A stretch of 64,000 nucleotides of DNA, taken from Phytophthora colocasiae (Eukaryota > Oomycota > Peronosporomycetes > Peronosporales > Peronosporaceae). Location of the stretch: NCBI GenBank assembly GCA_018806915.1, contig JAGKQI010000059.1, positions 744,001 to 808,000 on the forward strand, given 5' to 3'. A program made the position numbers and the translations under genes. Below, one piece after another: positions 22,501-33,461 of this stretch (its first letter is position 1; the number at the start of each line of letters is the position of its first letter). The notes beneath the pieces were generated by a model. It saw only the letters and a list, made by a program, of their open reading frames with translations, did not search any database and had not been told where the DNA came from.

Positions 22501-22590
22501 GACTTCTCCCATGTTGCAATGGACGTCTGCCAAAAATACATTAAGTACCATACATATCAGCAGCGGATAAGCCGCTCGATATGACGGCAT
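19519..22590 (-). CDS. ERMP1: ERMP1-like M28 metallopeptidase of the endoplasmic reticulum, six exons
   Basis: Exons (minus) 22590-22150, 22077-20617, 20551-20436, 20355-20026, 19959-19837 and 19771-19519 join in phase. From ATG 22590 the product has 907 residues; ATG 22512 (MGEVRQRR) gives 881 and better fits the cytosolic N-terminus of the family. A first membrane segment (WFLLLGFLVFYASAFGIV) is followed by a lumenal M28 aminopeptidase-type domain with SSHYDAAIGG, SDDGVNIA, NGAEET, NLEAAGAGG and YHTTLDD, the usual zinc-ligand and catalytic positions. About eight further membrane helices and a lumenal C-terminal domain follow. The length matches animal ERMP1 (about 900). No disabling change was seen. 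Confidence 0.9.
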
Positions 22591-22612
22591 AAACTTTATT
22601 TAGACGATTTTA

Positions 22613-22800
22613 GAGCATCCCCACCGGTCACGGCAAAACATCCCGGTAAACGGTTTACCGGGAAAATATTTTTACCGCTGCAATTTATCTTCCCCACCGG
22701 GCCACGGCAAACGGCAGAACGGCAAATTCCGTCCGGCAAATTTCCAAAATCACGGCAAACTCGACCGTTTTGCAGTTCCGCAGAACCCACTCCGGCATCC
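22613..22800. mobile_element. Probable terminal part of a DNA transposon
   Basis: Starts GAGCATCCCCACCGGTCACG and is rich in repeated CACGGCAAA motifs, with a palindrome ACATCCCGGTAAACGGTTTACCGGG-like hairpin around 22645-22668. Such subterminal repeats mark DNA-transposon ends. The matching opposite end was not found. Confidence 0.4.
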
Positions 22801-23019
22801 CGAGAATCAGAATATTATCAGCGTTTTATCAGATTTGGATCAGTCCATTTTGCAAGAGGAACATCACAAAGAAGCTGAAAGGGAAACTTCGCCGGCGGCG
22901 ACGAGCGTGACGAAGGCCCATCACTTCGACAGCGACAACGACGTCAAGAAAGAGGTAGGTGAGAAGTCTGCGCGCGCGCTGTTATGTTTGTATACTGATC
23001 ACCGTCTTCTGTAGTGAGA

Positions 23020-23199
23020 ATGCGTGGTTCTAACTTCGATACAGCCGAGGAGATCCAGCTCTGCCGGTCATACATCGCGATCGGCACGGACGCTGTGACG
23101 GGGACCGGGCAAAAGAGTGGCACGTTTTGGGAGCGCGTCGAGAAGCACTTCAACAACCACAAAGGCGGAAGCAAGCGATCGCTTCGTTCGTCTAAATAA
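23020..23199 (+). pseudogene. Myb/SANT-like (NAM-associated type) ORF, truncated
   Basis: MRGSNFDTAEEIQLCRSYIA... GTGQKSGTFWERVEKHFN is the trihelix-like domain that accompanies plant and oomycete Harbinger-type and similar transposons. It ends after 59 codons following NNHKGGSKRS. A possible upstream exon ends at a GTAGGT donor near 22954. It lacks the C-terminal half expected of the family, so it is probably a fragment. Confidence 0.5.
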
Positions 23200-23434
23200 A
23201 CAGACTCATATGCCGTGTAGCCATCTTAAACATTTTACTTCAAATTTCTATAGTATATGTTGATCGTCACTCTTCAATAACGACCGTCACTCTGAAGTGA
23301 CATATATCTTTTCTTGCGACTTTCCGAGGAAGCGCTCAGTCTACAATCTGCCACTGGAGGTGACAAGTGGGTACTGTACAGACTTTAAACTGTTTTTAGT
23401 GCGTGAATTTTAATAGACTATTGCACTTGCAGCC

Positions 23435-24695
23435 ATGGTTCATCTTGTGCATTCCGCACTGCACTGGAAGCTTCGGTGCATCCAGGATTCCTCGGACAGC
23501 GAGGACGAGAACACCCCGCCCAACGTTTCACGCATGCAGAACCCTGAGAGCAAGTCGCCTACACAAAAGTGTAACGACGACAAGTGCTGCGACGACAAGA
23601 ACTGGGACGACACCTCATCAACTGGGACCGCCACGCCTCCTTGGATGTCGCCGGGTTTCACGAAGCTCGGCTACTCGAGAAGAAACACCAATAAGGCGCC
23701 GTCATCTCCGTCATTGACGGAGATTATTCTATCTCCATCGCGTCGGCCTCGAGAAGTGGCCAGTCCGACGACATCTTCGCCAGTGATCCTGGAGACGACG
23801 CCACGATCTTCGCCGGTGATGTTGAAGACTACGGCAAATCCTTCACCGCTGGTGGGTTCTCGTACCAAAGGCCTGCAGAATCGTCGAAATCGCCGGGAGA
23901 GTGCGGCTCCGTATTCTCGACCCCGTCTTCTTCGTGACCACGAAGGACAGCCGATCACGAATCCGAGTGGTTGCATTCGTGCTGTAAACATGAAGGATTC
24001 GGAACCTAAACAGCGTTCTCATCTAAATCCGGACATTCTCGTTCCTGCCAGCTGGCCCCATAACGTTGCTCACTTGCGTGAGCAGTTTAACCCCATGGCG
24101 ACGGTGTTTCCTGTGGTCCCCCACTTTGGCTCGTGCAACTGCCAAGACCTGTGTCGTGCTGACACATGCCGCAATGCCCTCATGAACGTGTACTGCAACC
24201 ACAACTGTTGCCCGTACGAGGGCATGTGTGACAATGGTCTTCGGGAGTCTAACAAGGTGTACTTGGCTCGCAAATCTTCGGACATCTGCGTTGGCTGTGG
24301 CTGCGGTTGAAGACATCGAGCCGGGAGTGGTGGTCGGTCAATACCTTGGCGAGCTGGAACACGTAAGCATAAACCGAAGTGTCCGTCCACGAAACACAGG
24401 ATTTCGCTTGGTGATGAGGCAGCGCCCGGAGCGGCCTGAATACCCCATCCGAGTATCCATAAACGCAGAGCGCATGGGAGGCCTCATGAGATTTGTGAAT
24501 CACTCTTGCGAGCCAGTCGCGAAGTTCGTCGAGGTCGGGAACGGGCGACGAACCACGGTGGTCGTGGTTACTACCAAGCGCATTAACCGTGGGCAAGAAG
24601 TTACCGCAGACTACGGTGACGACTTATGGTTCGTGTGCCGCTGTCGAAGCGCTGGCTGCCGTCATCGAGACATCCAAGCCAGTAGCGATCCTTAG
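23435..24695 (+). pseudogene. SET-domain protein (lysine methyltransferase-like), interrupted by a frameshift
   Basis: From ATG 23435 the frame runs 291 codons: a Ser/Pro-rich N-terminus, then a Cys-rich AWS/pre-SET-like segment (CNCQDLCRADTCRNALMNVYCNHNCC). It stops at 24310. The SET domain continues in a second frame to 24695: VVVGQYLGELE, MRFVNHSCEPVAKF, EVTADYGDD and a post-SET-like CRCRSAGC. One-base indel near 24285 separates the two. All main SET motifs (NHSC, DYG) are present, so a host-like lysine methyltransferase on histone or another protein is the family role. It may be a young pseudogene, or the shift could be a sequence error. Confidence 0.78.
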
Positions 24696-25126
24696 CGATG
24701 CTGTCAGCGACCGAGATGAAGTCATTGAAGCCGTCAAGTTGAAGGACCGCGCGATTTTCGACAGCTGTCATGTTGAGGTTCGAATCTGGTTTGTTTGTGT
24801 GCTTTTTAATATACTTGTTCACGTGAGATTGCTCGAGAGTAGCAACTTGAACTTCATGTGAAAGACTTACTGCCGACTATCGTGTGAAGGCAAAACCATA
24901 GGTTGGCGCCGGGAGGTTGGCAAGCGCGTGGGGTTTTTAAATCTGGTAGATTGACGTCAACTCTGAGGCAGTTCCGTGAACTGCTGGACCAGGTCTCGTT
25001 TCAATCACAAGCACTGAGCTCCGGCGACGGCGACTCTGACGTTTACTTGGACGCTCACTCTGACTTTTGCTTTCCAATTAGCACACCTCCTTCCTAGCCT
25101 TTCACACCGCGAGCAACTTCAACCTC
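24696..25126. other. Region without a gene
   Basis: No coding pattern seen between the SET and DUF6818-like ORFs. Confidence 0.4.
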
Positions 25127-26389
25127 ATGGGCAAGAACTCCGGGAGCGCTAACTACAAAATGACCGAGATTAACTGACTGCTGGACCTGGTTGAACAGTT
25201 CCTGCCACTCGGAAAGGACGAATGGGAGCGACTGGCAAGCGACTTTAACTCGACGCGTCCTCGCAGTTGGGTCGAGCGAGACCTCGACAGTCTGCGCCGA
25301 AAATTCAAACCCCTGTATAGTACGCGGAAGCCCACCGGCAAGGCTAACATCCCGCCTCATATCGAACGTGCAAAAGTTCTCAAGCGAGCCATAGATGACA
25401 AAGCCAACGTCGTCGAGATGGATGACTGCGCCGACGAAGATAGTGACGCCGAGTCTGGCGGCGACGATAAAGACCAGGAAGAAAATCGACCAATTGAACC
25501 TGACTTCAGCTTCGACTACGATCCCGATGACTCACTCTTCCCTGATCGTGGTGGAGAAGGTGGTGGCGTAGCTGTCGGCGTTGACACACATACCGGTGTG
25601 TCGTTCTCATCCTTCGCCGGACCCGCGGCTTCGACGGACACGACGGAGATTACTGCGCACTTGACCGAAGGTGCTGCGTGCGCCAACACGCAGTCGCCTT
25701 TTGATGTTCGCGTTGGGGTGGAGGGCCTGGAGGCGTTCGCACCACCCACCCAGCTTGTCACAACTCCGGGAAGAGCATCAATGCGTACGCTGCGCTCGGC
25801 GGGGTTACGCGAGCCGAAGAAGGCACCAATCATCAAAACGGCCAAGTCAAAGTCCGCGAAGCACAAACAAGGACCCCGTCTGGACGCTGGAGAAGATTCA
25901 GGGCATCGTGGTAGCAACACGATGCAGTCTACGTCGAATCGCCTTGGTGGAGGCGATTTACGCGCATTTCGCTCAATTCTGGAGTCGAAGAGGTCCACCG
26001 ACGACGTTGGTCTGGAGAGTCGCGAGGCTAGCTTTGCGAAAGCAAAGCGTGTCAGAGCCGTAAAAGCAACGGAAACGCTCAGACAGAATATGGCTTCGAT
26101 CCAGAGTGCTTCGTTTAGCCTAGGGGGGAGCATGATAGAGATAATGCTTCTCCTTCGCGAGGAGAACGAGGCGAAAGCAGATGCCCGCCGTGCCGATGAA
26201 GAAAAGCGCCGCCGCGATGAAATTTCCGCCCGTGAAGAGCGCTACAGAGTCGAGAAGAAGGAGGCTGAAGAGCGTCGCCGCCAGGAGAATGCCGATCGAG
26301 ATGAACGGGCTCGGCGTGACCGTGAGGACGCTCGTGCTCGTACCCAAGAGCTGGCAATGCTTATTGGAGCCTTGACGAAGAAACCCTAG
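25127..26389 (+). pseudogene. DUF6818-like protein with a premature stop
   Basis: From ATG 25127 (MGKNSGSANYKMTEIN) the frame meets TGA at 25175-25177, then stays open in the same frame to 26389: 421 codons in all. After the stop come LLDLVEQFLPLGKDEWERLA, RSWVERDLDSLRRKFKPLYSTRKPTG and IDDKANVVEMDD, the helical DNA-binding-like domain I know as DUF6818 in Phytophthora proteins. A Ser/Asp-rich middle and a long charged coiled coil (REENEAKADARRADEEKRRR) complete it. Such proteins often lie beside Harbinger-like transposases, as here (26578-27941). Reinitiation at a later ATG (25418) would lose the domain. Confidence 0.7.
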
Positions 26390-26577
26390 TGCAAAACACG
26401 CATCCTTGCGCCGAGAGATGTTCATGAACACGAGCGAAACGCTCCTTGGCAAGTGCTGTATTATAGAGCTCTGACGAAACCCGGAACAAACAGATCACAA
26501 CGAGGTCCCTTCATACGTAGCGTTCGATTTCATGTGAGCCTCGGTTAACTCAACTAATACAGCCAAAACTTACCCGT

Positions 26578-27941
26578 TCAAATTGTCATCTCCATTTCGC
26601 AGCTAAAGGTGGTTCGGATTTGAGAAATACCAACGGTTCTTACCCTGTAATTTGCCAGGCGAAACATGTTGGTGATCTGTAGACCTCGGAGATCAGGGTC
26701 GTAGGGCAGAGGGAGGTTCAGGCGACTGTACACCTTTTGGATGCTGCCCATACCCCACTCCGCGGCCTGACGCACGGAGGTAATAGCGTTGTGCATTGTC
26801 CTGGCAGCACTCCGTAGAGCGGGCAAGATCCGATCAATATCTCCGTCCTTCAGCGGTGTTAAAATGCGGCCGGTCAGCTCAGTTGAACACGGGAATGCAG
26901 AGTCGGAGACCACATTCATGCGGGTGTCTGGGCAGCACGAGGGGTCTAAAAGCTTGTTGCGGAAACCCAGTGACGTATCGGCATCATTCCAGGAACCAGG
27001 GCAGTTGTGGCGGCTCCAGATGATGCAGCCATCTGCCGCAAAGCAGATTGTTCCAGTGACAAATACTGCATGAAGCCAGCCATTGTACATGGCATTCTGA
27101 AGGTCTGTGTTGGATGGCTGCATAACCTGCCAGTAGTATCAGTACGCGTTAGATAACAAATAACATAAACACCAAAAGCTCCGTAAACGTACCCGGAGGT
27201 TTTTTCCGTCGATAAAGCCAAAAGTGTGTTTGAGTAGGGGTTCTCTGGCCTCTACCATCCGAGCCAGCACTACTTGACGGGTAGGTGATGGCCACGCGAT
27301 CCGAGCAGGCCTGTAGCCTTCCAACGCCGTCGCCAACGCCTTTTCGGCCCTTCTCAGAGTACGTGACAGTGTGCTAGGCGGCATTCCAAACAACAGACAA
27401 AGCGTGGAGTTCTCCATGGAGCCCACATAGTAGCACAGAACTAGACCCAGCACTTGGTGAAGGTACTGGAGCTTAGGGGGTCTCCCTCTCGATGACGGTG
27501 GTGGGATCCTGTAGAATTGTCCAAATCGAGCAAGCAACTGTGCAAATGCAGAACTGTATCAATAACAAGTTAGCGCGATACATCGGCATATTTAAAAGGG
27601 GGAATAGCCTCATACCGGGTCAAACTCGTCACATTCAAGAAGTTCTTGTCGTTGCCAGCCGTATACAGCGCCATCCAGGCAGATTCCACCGGCTTGTCGA
27701 GGCACTGCACTGTGAGGTAGTGCTGGGATCGCATGGCAACCTTCCAGACCTCCTTCAGAAGGAGCTGAAACAACTCGTCTTGCGCAGCCATCACATCCCT
27801 CTCGTACTTCATGAGCGCTTCACTCATACAGAGCAGTAAAGTCGTGGAGTCCTCGTCGTCCGTCATCCCAAAGCGCCCAAATGTTGAATGAGAAGAATAA
27901 TCCTGAAGGAATTTTTGTCCGGGTAGAACTGACGGGTACAT
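26578..27941 (-). CDS. Harbinger (HARBI1-like) DDE transposase, three exons
   Basis: Exons (minus) 27941-27616 (or from ATG 27866), 27553-27193 and 27126-26578 join in phase. Both introns are under 70 bp with GTATGA and GTACGT donors. The product contains the N-terminal helix-turn-helix-like region (LQYLHQVLGLVLCYYVG...MPPSTLSRTLRRAE) and the DDE_4 core: FIDGKNLRVMQPS, FAADGCIIWSRHNCPGSWND, VVSDSAFPC and a late E in SVRQAAEWGMGSIQ. PIF/Harbinger transposases cut and paste with 3-bp duplications. It looks intact. No terminal repeats were found around it. Confidence 0.82.
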
Positions 27942-27949
27942 TGACACTT

Positions 27950-28480
27950 CAGTAAATTAACTTCATACAAATAGGGACATTGTTTTCAGGACAAATTTGC
28001 ACGGATAATGCATTTGTGGCAGACGTCACTTACGATACGTTAGCATATATCTTGTTTTAAGCCGCCTTATCACCTGCGGATATGGCGGGTACATAATACT
28101 ATTTTGGTAGACGTCCAATGGCACAGCAAGTTCAGGAATGGCCATCAACGTGATGTGATGGAGGTGGTGTAAGACACATCATAGATTGATGATCGTAATT
28201 TAGACGGGGTATGAAGCTATGGAGGCAATTTTGTTTAACATATTAATTATTTACAATCGTTTTAAAAAAGTTATTGAATGTAGAGGCTAGTAATGATGAT
28301 GGAACGGAAGCGTTTCGTTATCAAGATCTGCGGACTGTTTTCTCATACCGGTACTACTAGTAATAATTGACAACTACTTGAAGTAGTGTTTAAGAGCGAA
28401 AACCATTTGAGAAACATCGAGAGTTGATTCTAAACCATTAATCTAACGACAAAAGACTCAAGTGACTGGACGCAGGCCAC
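27950..28480. other. Intergenic, AT-rich, no gene seen
   Basis: AT-rich stretch with no coding pattern; may hold an unrecognised end of the Harbinger element. Confidence 0.4.
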
Positions 28481-29472
28481 TTAGAAGCTGTAGCGATCCC
28501 TCACGTGGTCAAGAATACGGCGCAGCATCCAGCCATCGCTGGGAGTGATAGTAGTCGAACTGTACGCCATCATGACGGAGTTCGGGAAGTCCTTGGACGG
28601 CTTGGTCTCCAGTCCGTAAAAATCCGGCAAGCCGAAGCCGTGGCCGATCTCGTGACCGACAAACAGGATATTTTCATTGTCCTGGTTTTTCAAGGTGTCG
28701 TTGAGACTCACCTCCTGGCCCCAATCGTAGCCGAAGCCGTACGGGATGTCCTCCTTGAGCCAGAAGGACACATCGAACGGCTCACCTGGACACGCACTCG
28801 TGTCTGACCACTGGTTGTTGACGTTGTCGTAGAAGCGGTAGCACTCGTCCGGACACTGCGGCACACCGTCCGAGTCGACGCTTCCCTCGTAGAATGGACC
28901 GAGGGAGTTATCCGTCCATTGGAACTGGGTCTTGTCCTTGGCCGCCCAGCCCACCATGTTGACCTTGAGTTCCGTGAACGGCCAGCAGTTGTAACCCTCG
29001 AGCCACTTGTTCCATTTGTTGTAATGACGCTCGAGGATTCCCTGGAACTTTGACGCCACATCCTTAGACAGCTTCGTCTTGCTATCCCAGCGAACGCAGT
29101 AGTTAATCGATCCCTTGTTGTGCACGAATTTGTCCATGAGGAAGTTCTTGTGGCCATGACGTTCCAGTTGGCTTTGTTGGATGTGTCAGCGTTTGGTCCG
29201 ATGCGGTTCTGCCAGACCCAGTCCAGGTACTTCTCGCTGATGTACTCGGTCGGTTCCGCTACAACGCACTCACCGGGCTTGGAGGTGATTTTACCGAACG
29301 TGGGCTTGGTACTGGCGATGTTGGTGCCGGTTGATGCGACAATTGGAGCTCCCCATACCGACATGCTTTCGATAACATCACCAGTTGAAGTCTTGTCTAG
29401 GTTTTCATCGGCTAGTGAGGTGGTGGCTAGGAGAGTAGCGACGAGGAGGTGGGGGGCGAGTCTTGATCTCAT
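28481..29472 (-). pseudogene. Secreted zinc metalloprotease copy B, one-base frameshift
   Basis: ATG 29472 starts a signal peptide (MRSRLAPHLLVATLLATTSLA) and a short linker. Then comes the catalytic module beginning MSVWGAPIVAS. A single missing A near 29149-29152 (AACAAG in copy C reads ACAAG here) shifts the frame; the rest is open to 28481. One added base would give 330 residues. The module shows HEIGHGFGLPDFYG and a later SVMMAY that fits a Met-turn, so it is metzincin-like with Asp as possible third zinc ligand. Copy C has an almost identical module in the opposite direction. Broken gene or one-base sequence error. Confidence 0.88.
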
Positions 29473-30477
29473 GGTGGAGAATTCAATAATGAATTATCGT
29501 TCAGACCGGAATGAACTGGGAGTTGGAGATCGAGGGCCCTCGCATCGCCAATGGCCAGATGTACTATCGTAGTCTTGTTGCCTCTACAGCAGAGTGAAAG
29601 CTGCTGGTACAGCAGCTTTCACTCCAAACGGTCGCCTTGCACGACAGTAGAGTTAGGATAAAGACCACACGAGCCGGTATACAAGTCGTTGAGCAAGATG
29701 GAACGCCTGAACGGCTGGAACGGCAACTGATCACATCGTTAATACCGAACTACATTGGTCGCATCACTTTGTTGAACAAGATGGAAATCACGAACGGCAC
29801 GAACAGCGACCCAAGGTGGAAAACACTAAGGCCAGAAGCACACCTGCTGTTTTGTCTTCAATGAGTCAACAAAGCTTCTAACAGAGAAACGGCACCTCAT
29901 CAATGTGGGAGCCCAGGTTGCGATCGAGCGTCTGGGTTTCGCGTCGTCTAGTACAGTTTGTTCGATGGGGTGTACAAAGTTCATCATTCATTTCTATCTT
30001 AGTGAACCATTGTATTTTGGACACTTGAAAGCATCAATACCGCAAGTCTGAAAACCTCACGGAGTGCCGGAGCATGCACACCAATGTGTCAACACACGCG
30101 GGGTCCACAAAGATGCTACCTATCGACGAGCTCACACACTGTGCGAGTTTAATTGATATCGATCCAGTCTGGTATTCATCCGTTGCTGGCCCATCACAGC
30201 TTTTAATTGACAGTTCATGGTGCAAAGCAACAATCTAACTGTAAGTGAATGAATCGACTTTGAAACATGGCCGAGGTCGCAGGGAAGTCGTAGCTATAGT
30301 TAAAAAGCAACAATGTACAACACTTCCAAAGAAAGACTTTGAAACATGGTGCATGTACACTTTCGCATGGGCGTTCACTACCGGTAGTTAAGCACAGGAC
30401 AGCTGACTCATTAATATTGAGTAGTACCGGTATATTGAGTAGCATTTGTTCACCATCCCAAATTATTGTAGGTTCTA
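29473..30477. other. Intergenic, no gene seen
   Basis: Short scattered frames only; no domain recognised. Confidence 0.4.
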
Positions 30478-30493
30478 CTCGAAACTGCATTCC
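30478..30493. repeat. Target-site duplication, left copy (16 bp)
   Basis: TACTCGAAACTGCATT, repeated exactly at 31771-31786. Confidence 0.8.
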
Positions 30494-31770
30494 CCAAAAT
30501 ACCCGCAGGTGCCCAAGTGAAACCAAAAGTCCGAGGGGGGGAACTTGGCGGGCCCCTCGGCCACCCGCGTAGCTACGCGGGTGTCGTGCAGCATGAGTCG
30601 CAGCAAGAAAACAAGCACCAGTACAGCAACATTATACAAGGCCGGCCCGTGCAGCACATCAGGAACAAAGAACGAGCCTGATGCAGTGACAGCGCGAAGC
30701 TAACAGCATGATTCGACCAAGAAGGCTTAGCGACGGTTCCCAACGGGCGACGAGTGTACCGGATTGTAGGTACAAATATGAGAAGAAGGTGAAGATGAGA
30801 AGACGATGAAGAGAGCACCTACCACAAGGTGGATCATCGGAAAGCAAACAGTCTTTCCGGAAGTGCCGTCACAGTCGTGCACAGGCACGTGACATGAACA
30901 ACATGAACTTCGACAGAAGTAACAAACATAGGAAGCCCGAGCGGACCACCGCAGCGCTCGCTACCTAGACCCCACTACAAAACCAAATTGCGATGGCACA
31001 CACGTGTATGAGAACCCGGCATATGGAATTTACCCCGACCATCTACCGACGTGAAGAAGATAACAAACGTCACGGACTCCGACCCAGCCGAAGGTGAAGG
31101 ATGCGTGCAAGGTACCCGACAGACAGTCTTCCCGCTACAATACTCGACTGTCTAGGCGATAGGAGAAGACAAGACAGATCGACGCACGGACAAGAACACG
31201 ACAAGAAGCCCGTAGCCCCAAGGTGACGTGTCGACAATGAAAGACTAATTTTAACACCTCAAGATGGAATCGAAGGAAGAGATGAGCACGTGCCCAAGAC
31301 AACGACAGACCCCTGCCGATCAAGGAACGAGAAAGAAAAGTGCTGCAACGGCTGTGGAAATTCGTGAAGGAGCGAAAGTGATGAGCCTGAGAGTACGCGG
31401 AGGACTATCCTGCACATTGGATGACGAAATCTACGGATTAGTCAGTAACTGAGGATCCAGCTACTGGATCTGAATGGACCGCATCGTGCTGTAGCTACCC
31501 GGCAAGATGAGGAACTGAAGAGACAGGAAGGAGACCCAGAGACTCCGACCATGTGGACCTGCTGAGCAGCTCTACCAAATGCATAACCAGATAGCCGGAC
31601 TGTGATCTACTGCATGGAAACACTAGGAAGCTTATACAGTCAAAGTATAGATCGCGAGGACGGCAGCCGGAGCCGCCGGGTACACGCCCGGTATGCGGGG
31701 CTGATGCAGAGCTCGCCCTGAGCGCTTTCGGCGTTGACCGCTAAAAATAAAAATAAAATAAAAATAAAAA
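30494..31770 (+). mobile_element. Retroposon (non-LTR type) with A-rich tail
   Basis: 1277 bp flanked by 16-bp direct repeats and ending in an (A)nT-type tail, CTAAAAATAAAAATAAAATA onward, directly before the right duplication. Variable-length duplications and a 3' A-rich tail are marks of LINE machinery. No reverse transcriptase or endonuclease reading was found; the longest sense frame is 62 codons (31264-31452). It is therefore a truncated LINE, a SINE-like element or a retroposed transcript. Confidence 0.7.
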
Positions 31771-31786
31771 TACTCGAAACTGCATT
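31771..31786. repeat. Target-site duplication, right copy (16 bp)
   Basis: Second copy of TACTCGAAACTGCATT, abutting the A-rich tail. Confidence 0.8.
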
Positions 31787-32518
31787 GGGCGATTGGTTGA
31801 ATCGCCGGAGCCAAATCGCTGGGCAATCGCACCTATATTAACTCATAATATTAATATATAATACTACTCTGTCCCGGAAATGTTGCACGAAAGTGCTTTT
31901 CCTAACTTTGATTCGCTGAAACGCGCAATCAGTGCGTTTAATTGGCAGAAATGAATAGGGCGCACCCTGTGCATTTCAACGGTGTGCGCAGCTCGCCGTG
32001 AGCCGCAAAATTGACCGCGAATCAGCTAATTTAGTGGCGATCTGGGGTCTTATCTGCTGGTGCGAGAGATGCACATTAAAGATTTCGCCCACCCCACCCC
32101 ATCGTCTCCCATGCCACAAAAGAACCGAGCGAAGAGGACTGCAGCCGCGTGGTTTCCGCCGTCTTGAGTCTCTCCGTCGGGGGAGCCCGCTCTAGCACTG
32201 GTGGCCGACGAATTTGATCATTGCAATTGTTGATGCAGGGTATTGGGAGCTTCCGCCAGCTACTATAAACGCCCCGTTCCAGAGCTTGCTGACGACAATG
32301 AATCAGTGCATTGAGGAGAAAGGTGGGGACGACTTCAAACCTGTTCACATGGGAAACGTTCACCTGGAGAAGGAGGGAAGACATCCCCTGAGCACCGAAG
32401 CTCAAGTAGAGCTGCTGAGGTCCTGTCTCTATCACAGGGATTTGTAGGTATAGTAAAAGCAAGTATAATTGTGGTGTAAAGCCGAACCGTGTAACTTTTT
32501 CGGGACAGAGTAGTACCC
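31787..32518. other. Intergenic, no gene supported
   Basis: A short frame near 32110 begins MPQKNRAKRTAAAWFPPS and then stops; its start resembles oomycete transposon proteins but is too short to assign. Confidence 0.35.
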
Positions 32519-32521
32519 ACT

Positions 32522-32983
32522 GGGGGGGTTCACACCGGCAAATTTCCAGTAGGCGACTTACATAAACCAGTCTTTTTCGTGTCTCGTTTGACCGAATTTG
32601 CAGAAGAGTGGTACTTTTTCCGAGTAGGGAGATCAGCTACTCGGAATTTCTTCAGTTTGCAGTAGGGGAGAATCCAAGAAGGCCATGGCGAGCGTGGAGC
32701 AAGGTCAGAGCCACTCGTAGCGTAAGGGAGTAGCGGGGCGATGTCGTAGCTGTAATCACCGTCGCTCTCTTCACTGCTACTCTCTCCATTATCTTCGCCG
32801 CGTTCAATAAACCAACGAATCGCGACCAGATCTGCTGGGGATACGCTGGCCCCCGCCATTTTGTCTGTGTTCTCTGAGGCAGCTGAAGATTAACCGGTTG
32901 GAAGGCAACTCGCCGATTTCAGTAAATTTGGAGAAATGGACTTTCTTGTAATCTACTGGAAATTTGCCGGTGTGAACCCCCCC
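32522..32983. mobile_element. Short TIR element with 3-bp duplication (Harbinger-like MITE)
   Basis: 462 bp with matching terminal inverted repeats of 31 bp, starting GGGGGGGTTCACACCGGCAA (left 32522-32552; right 32953-32983). ACT occurs on both sides (32519-32521 and 32984-32986). A 3-bp duplication fits PIF/Harbinger. Inside, a minus-strand frame from ATG 32859 encodes MAGASVSPADLVAIRWFIER and an acidic stretch, running into the TIR, so the element may be a deletion derivative of a coding transposon. Confidence 0.82.
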
Positions 32984-33461
32984 ACTCTTAGCTACTCAAA
33001 ATTTCCGTGCGACAAGCAATCGCGCAAACTCTGTTTTGGCATTATTTATATGATAGTTGGTTGGGCACAGCTCGTTGCTCCTCAGTGTTTTTGGGTGACG
33101 CGGCCTCACCCGACTTCGTTCACGCCTCTCATCGAGATCAACGTCAGGACGAACTACACGCGAGCGAAGCTTAGCTTCATGCCCGTGTCGTCGACCATGC
33201 GAGATCTTTTGCTGAAGAACCACTGTACACGCAAGTCTGCTCCGTCGTACGACTCGTAGTCGATGCGCTAGGTGATTTTGCGAAGAGTGGTTGGGGTACA
33301 TTCTTGATGGCGCTAGACCACTACGTACCAACTTGGCTGGCTAAATCAGCCGCTGATCGCAGCTGGATGTAAAATCAAAGGCTTCGATTCCAAGCACGCA
33401 GGCACAGTCTTAAGAGGCCTTGGCGCCTTGATGCCATCCTTACACTCCGCAATCTGCCACG

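Noticed and set aside
32214..32447. ORF of 77 codons before the 462-bp TIR element
   Set aside because: Looks like a possible transposon protein piece but is too short and has no motif.
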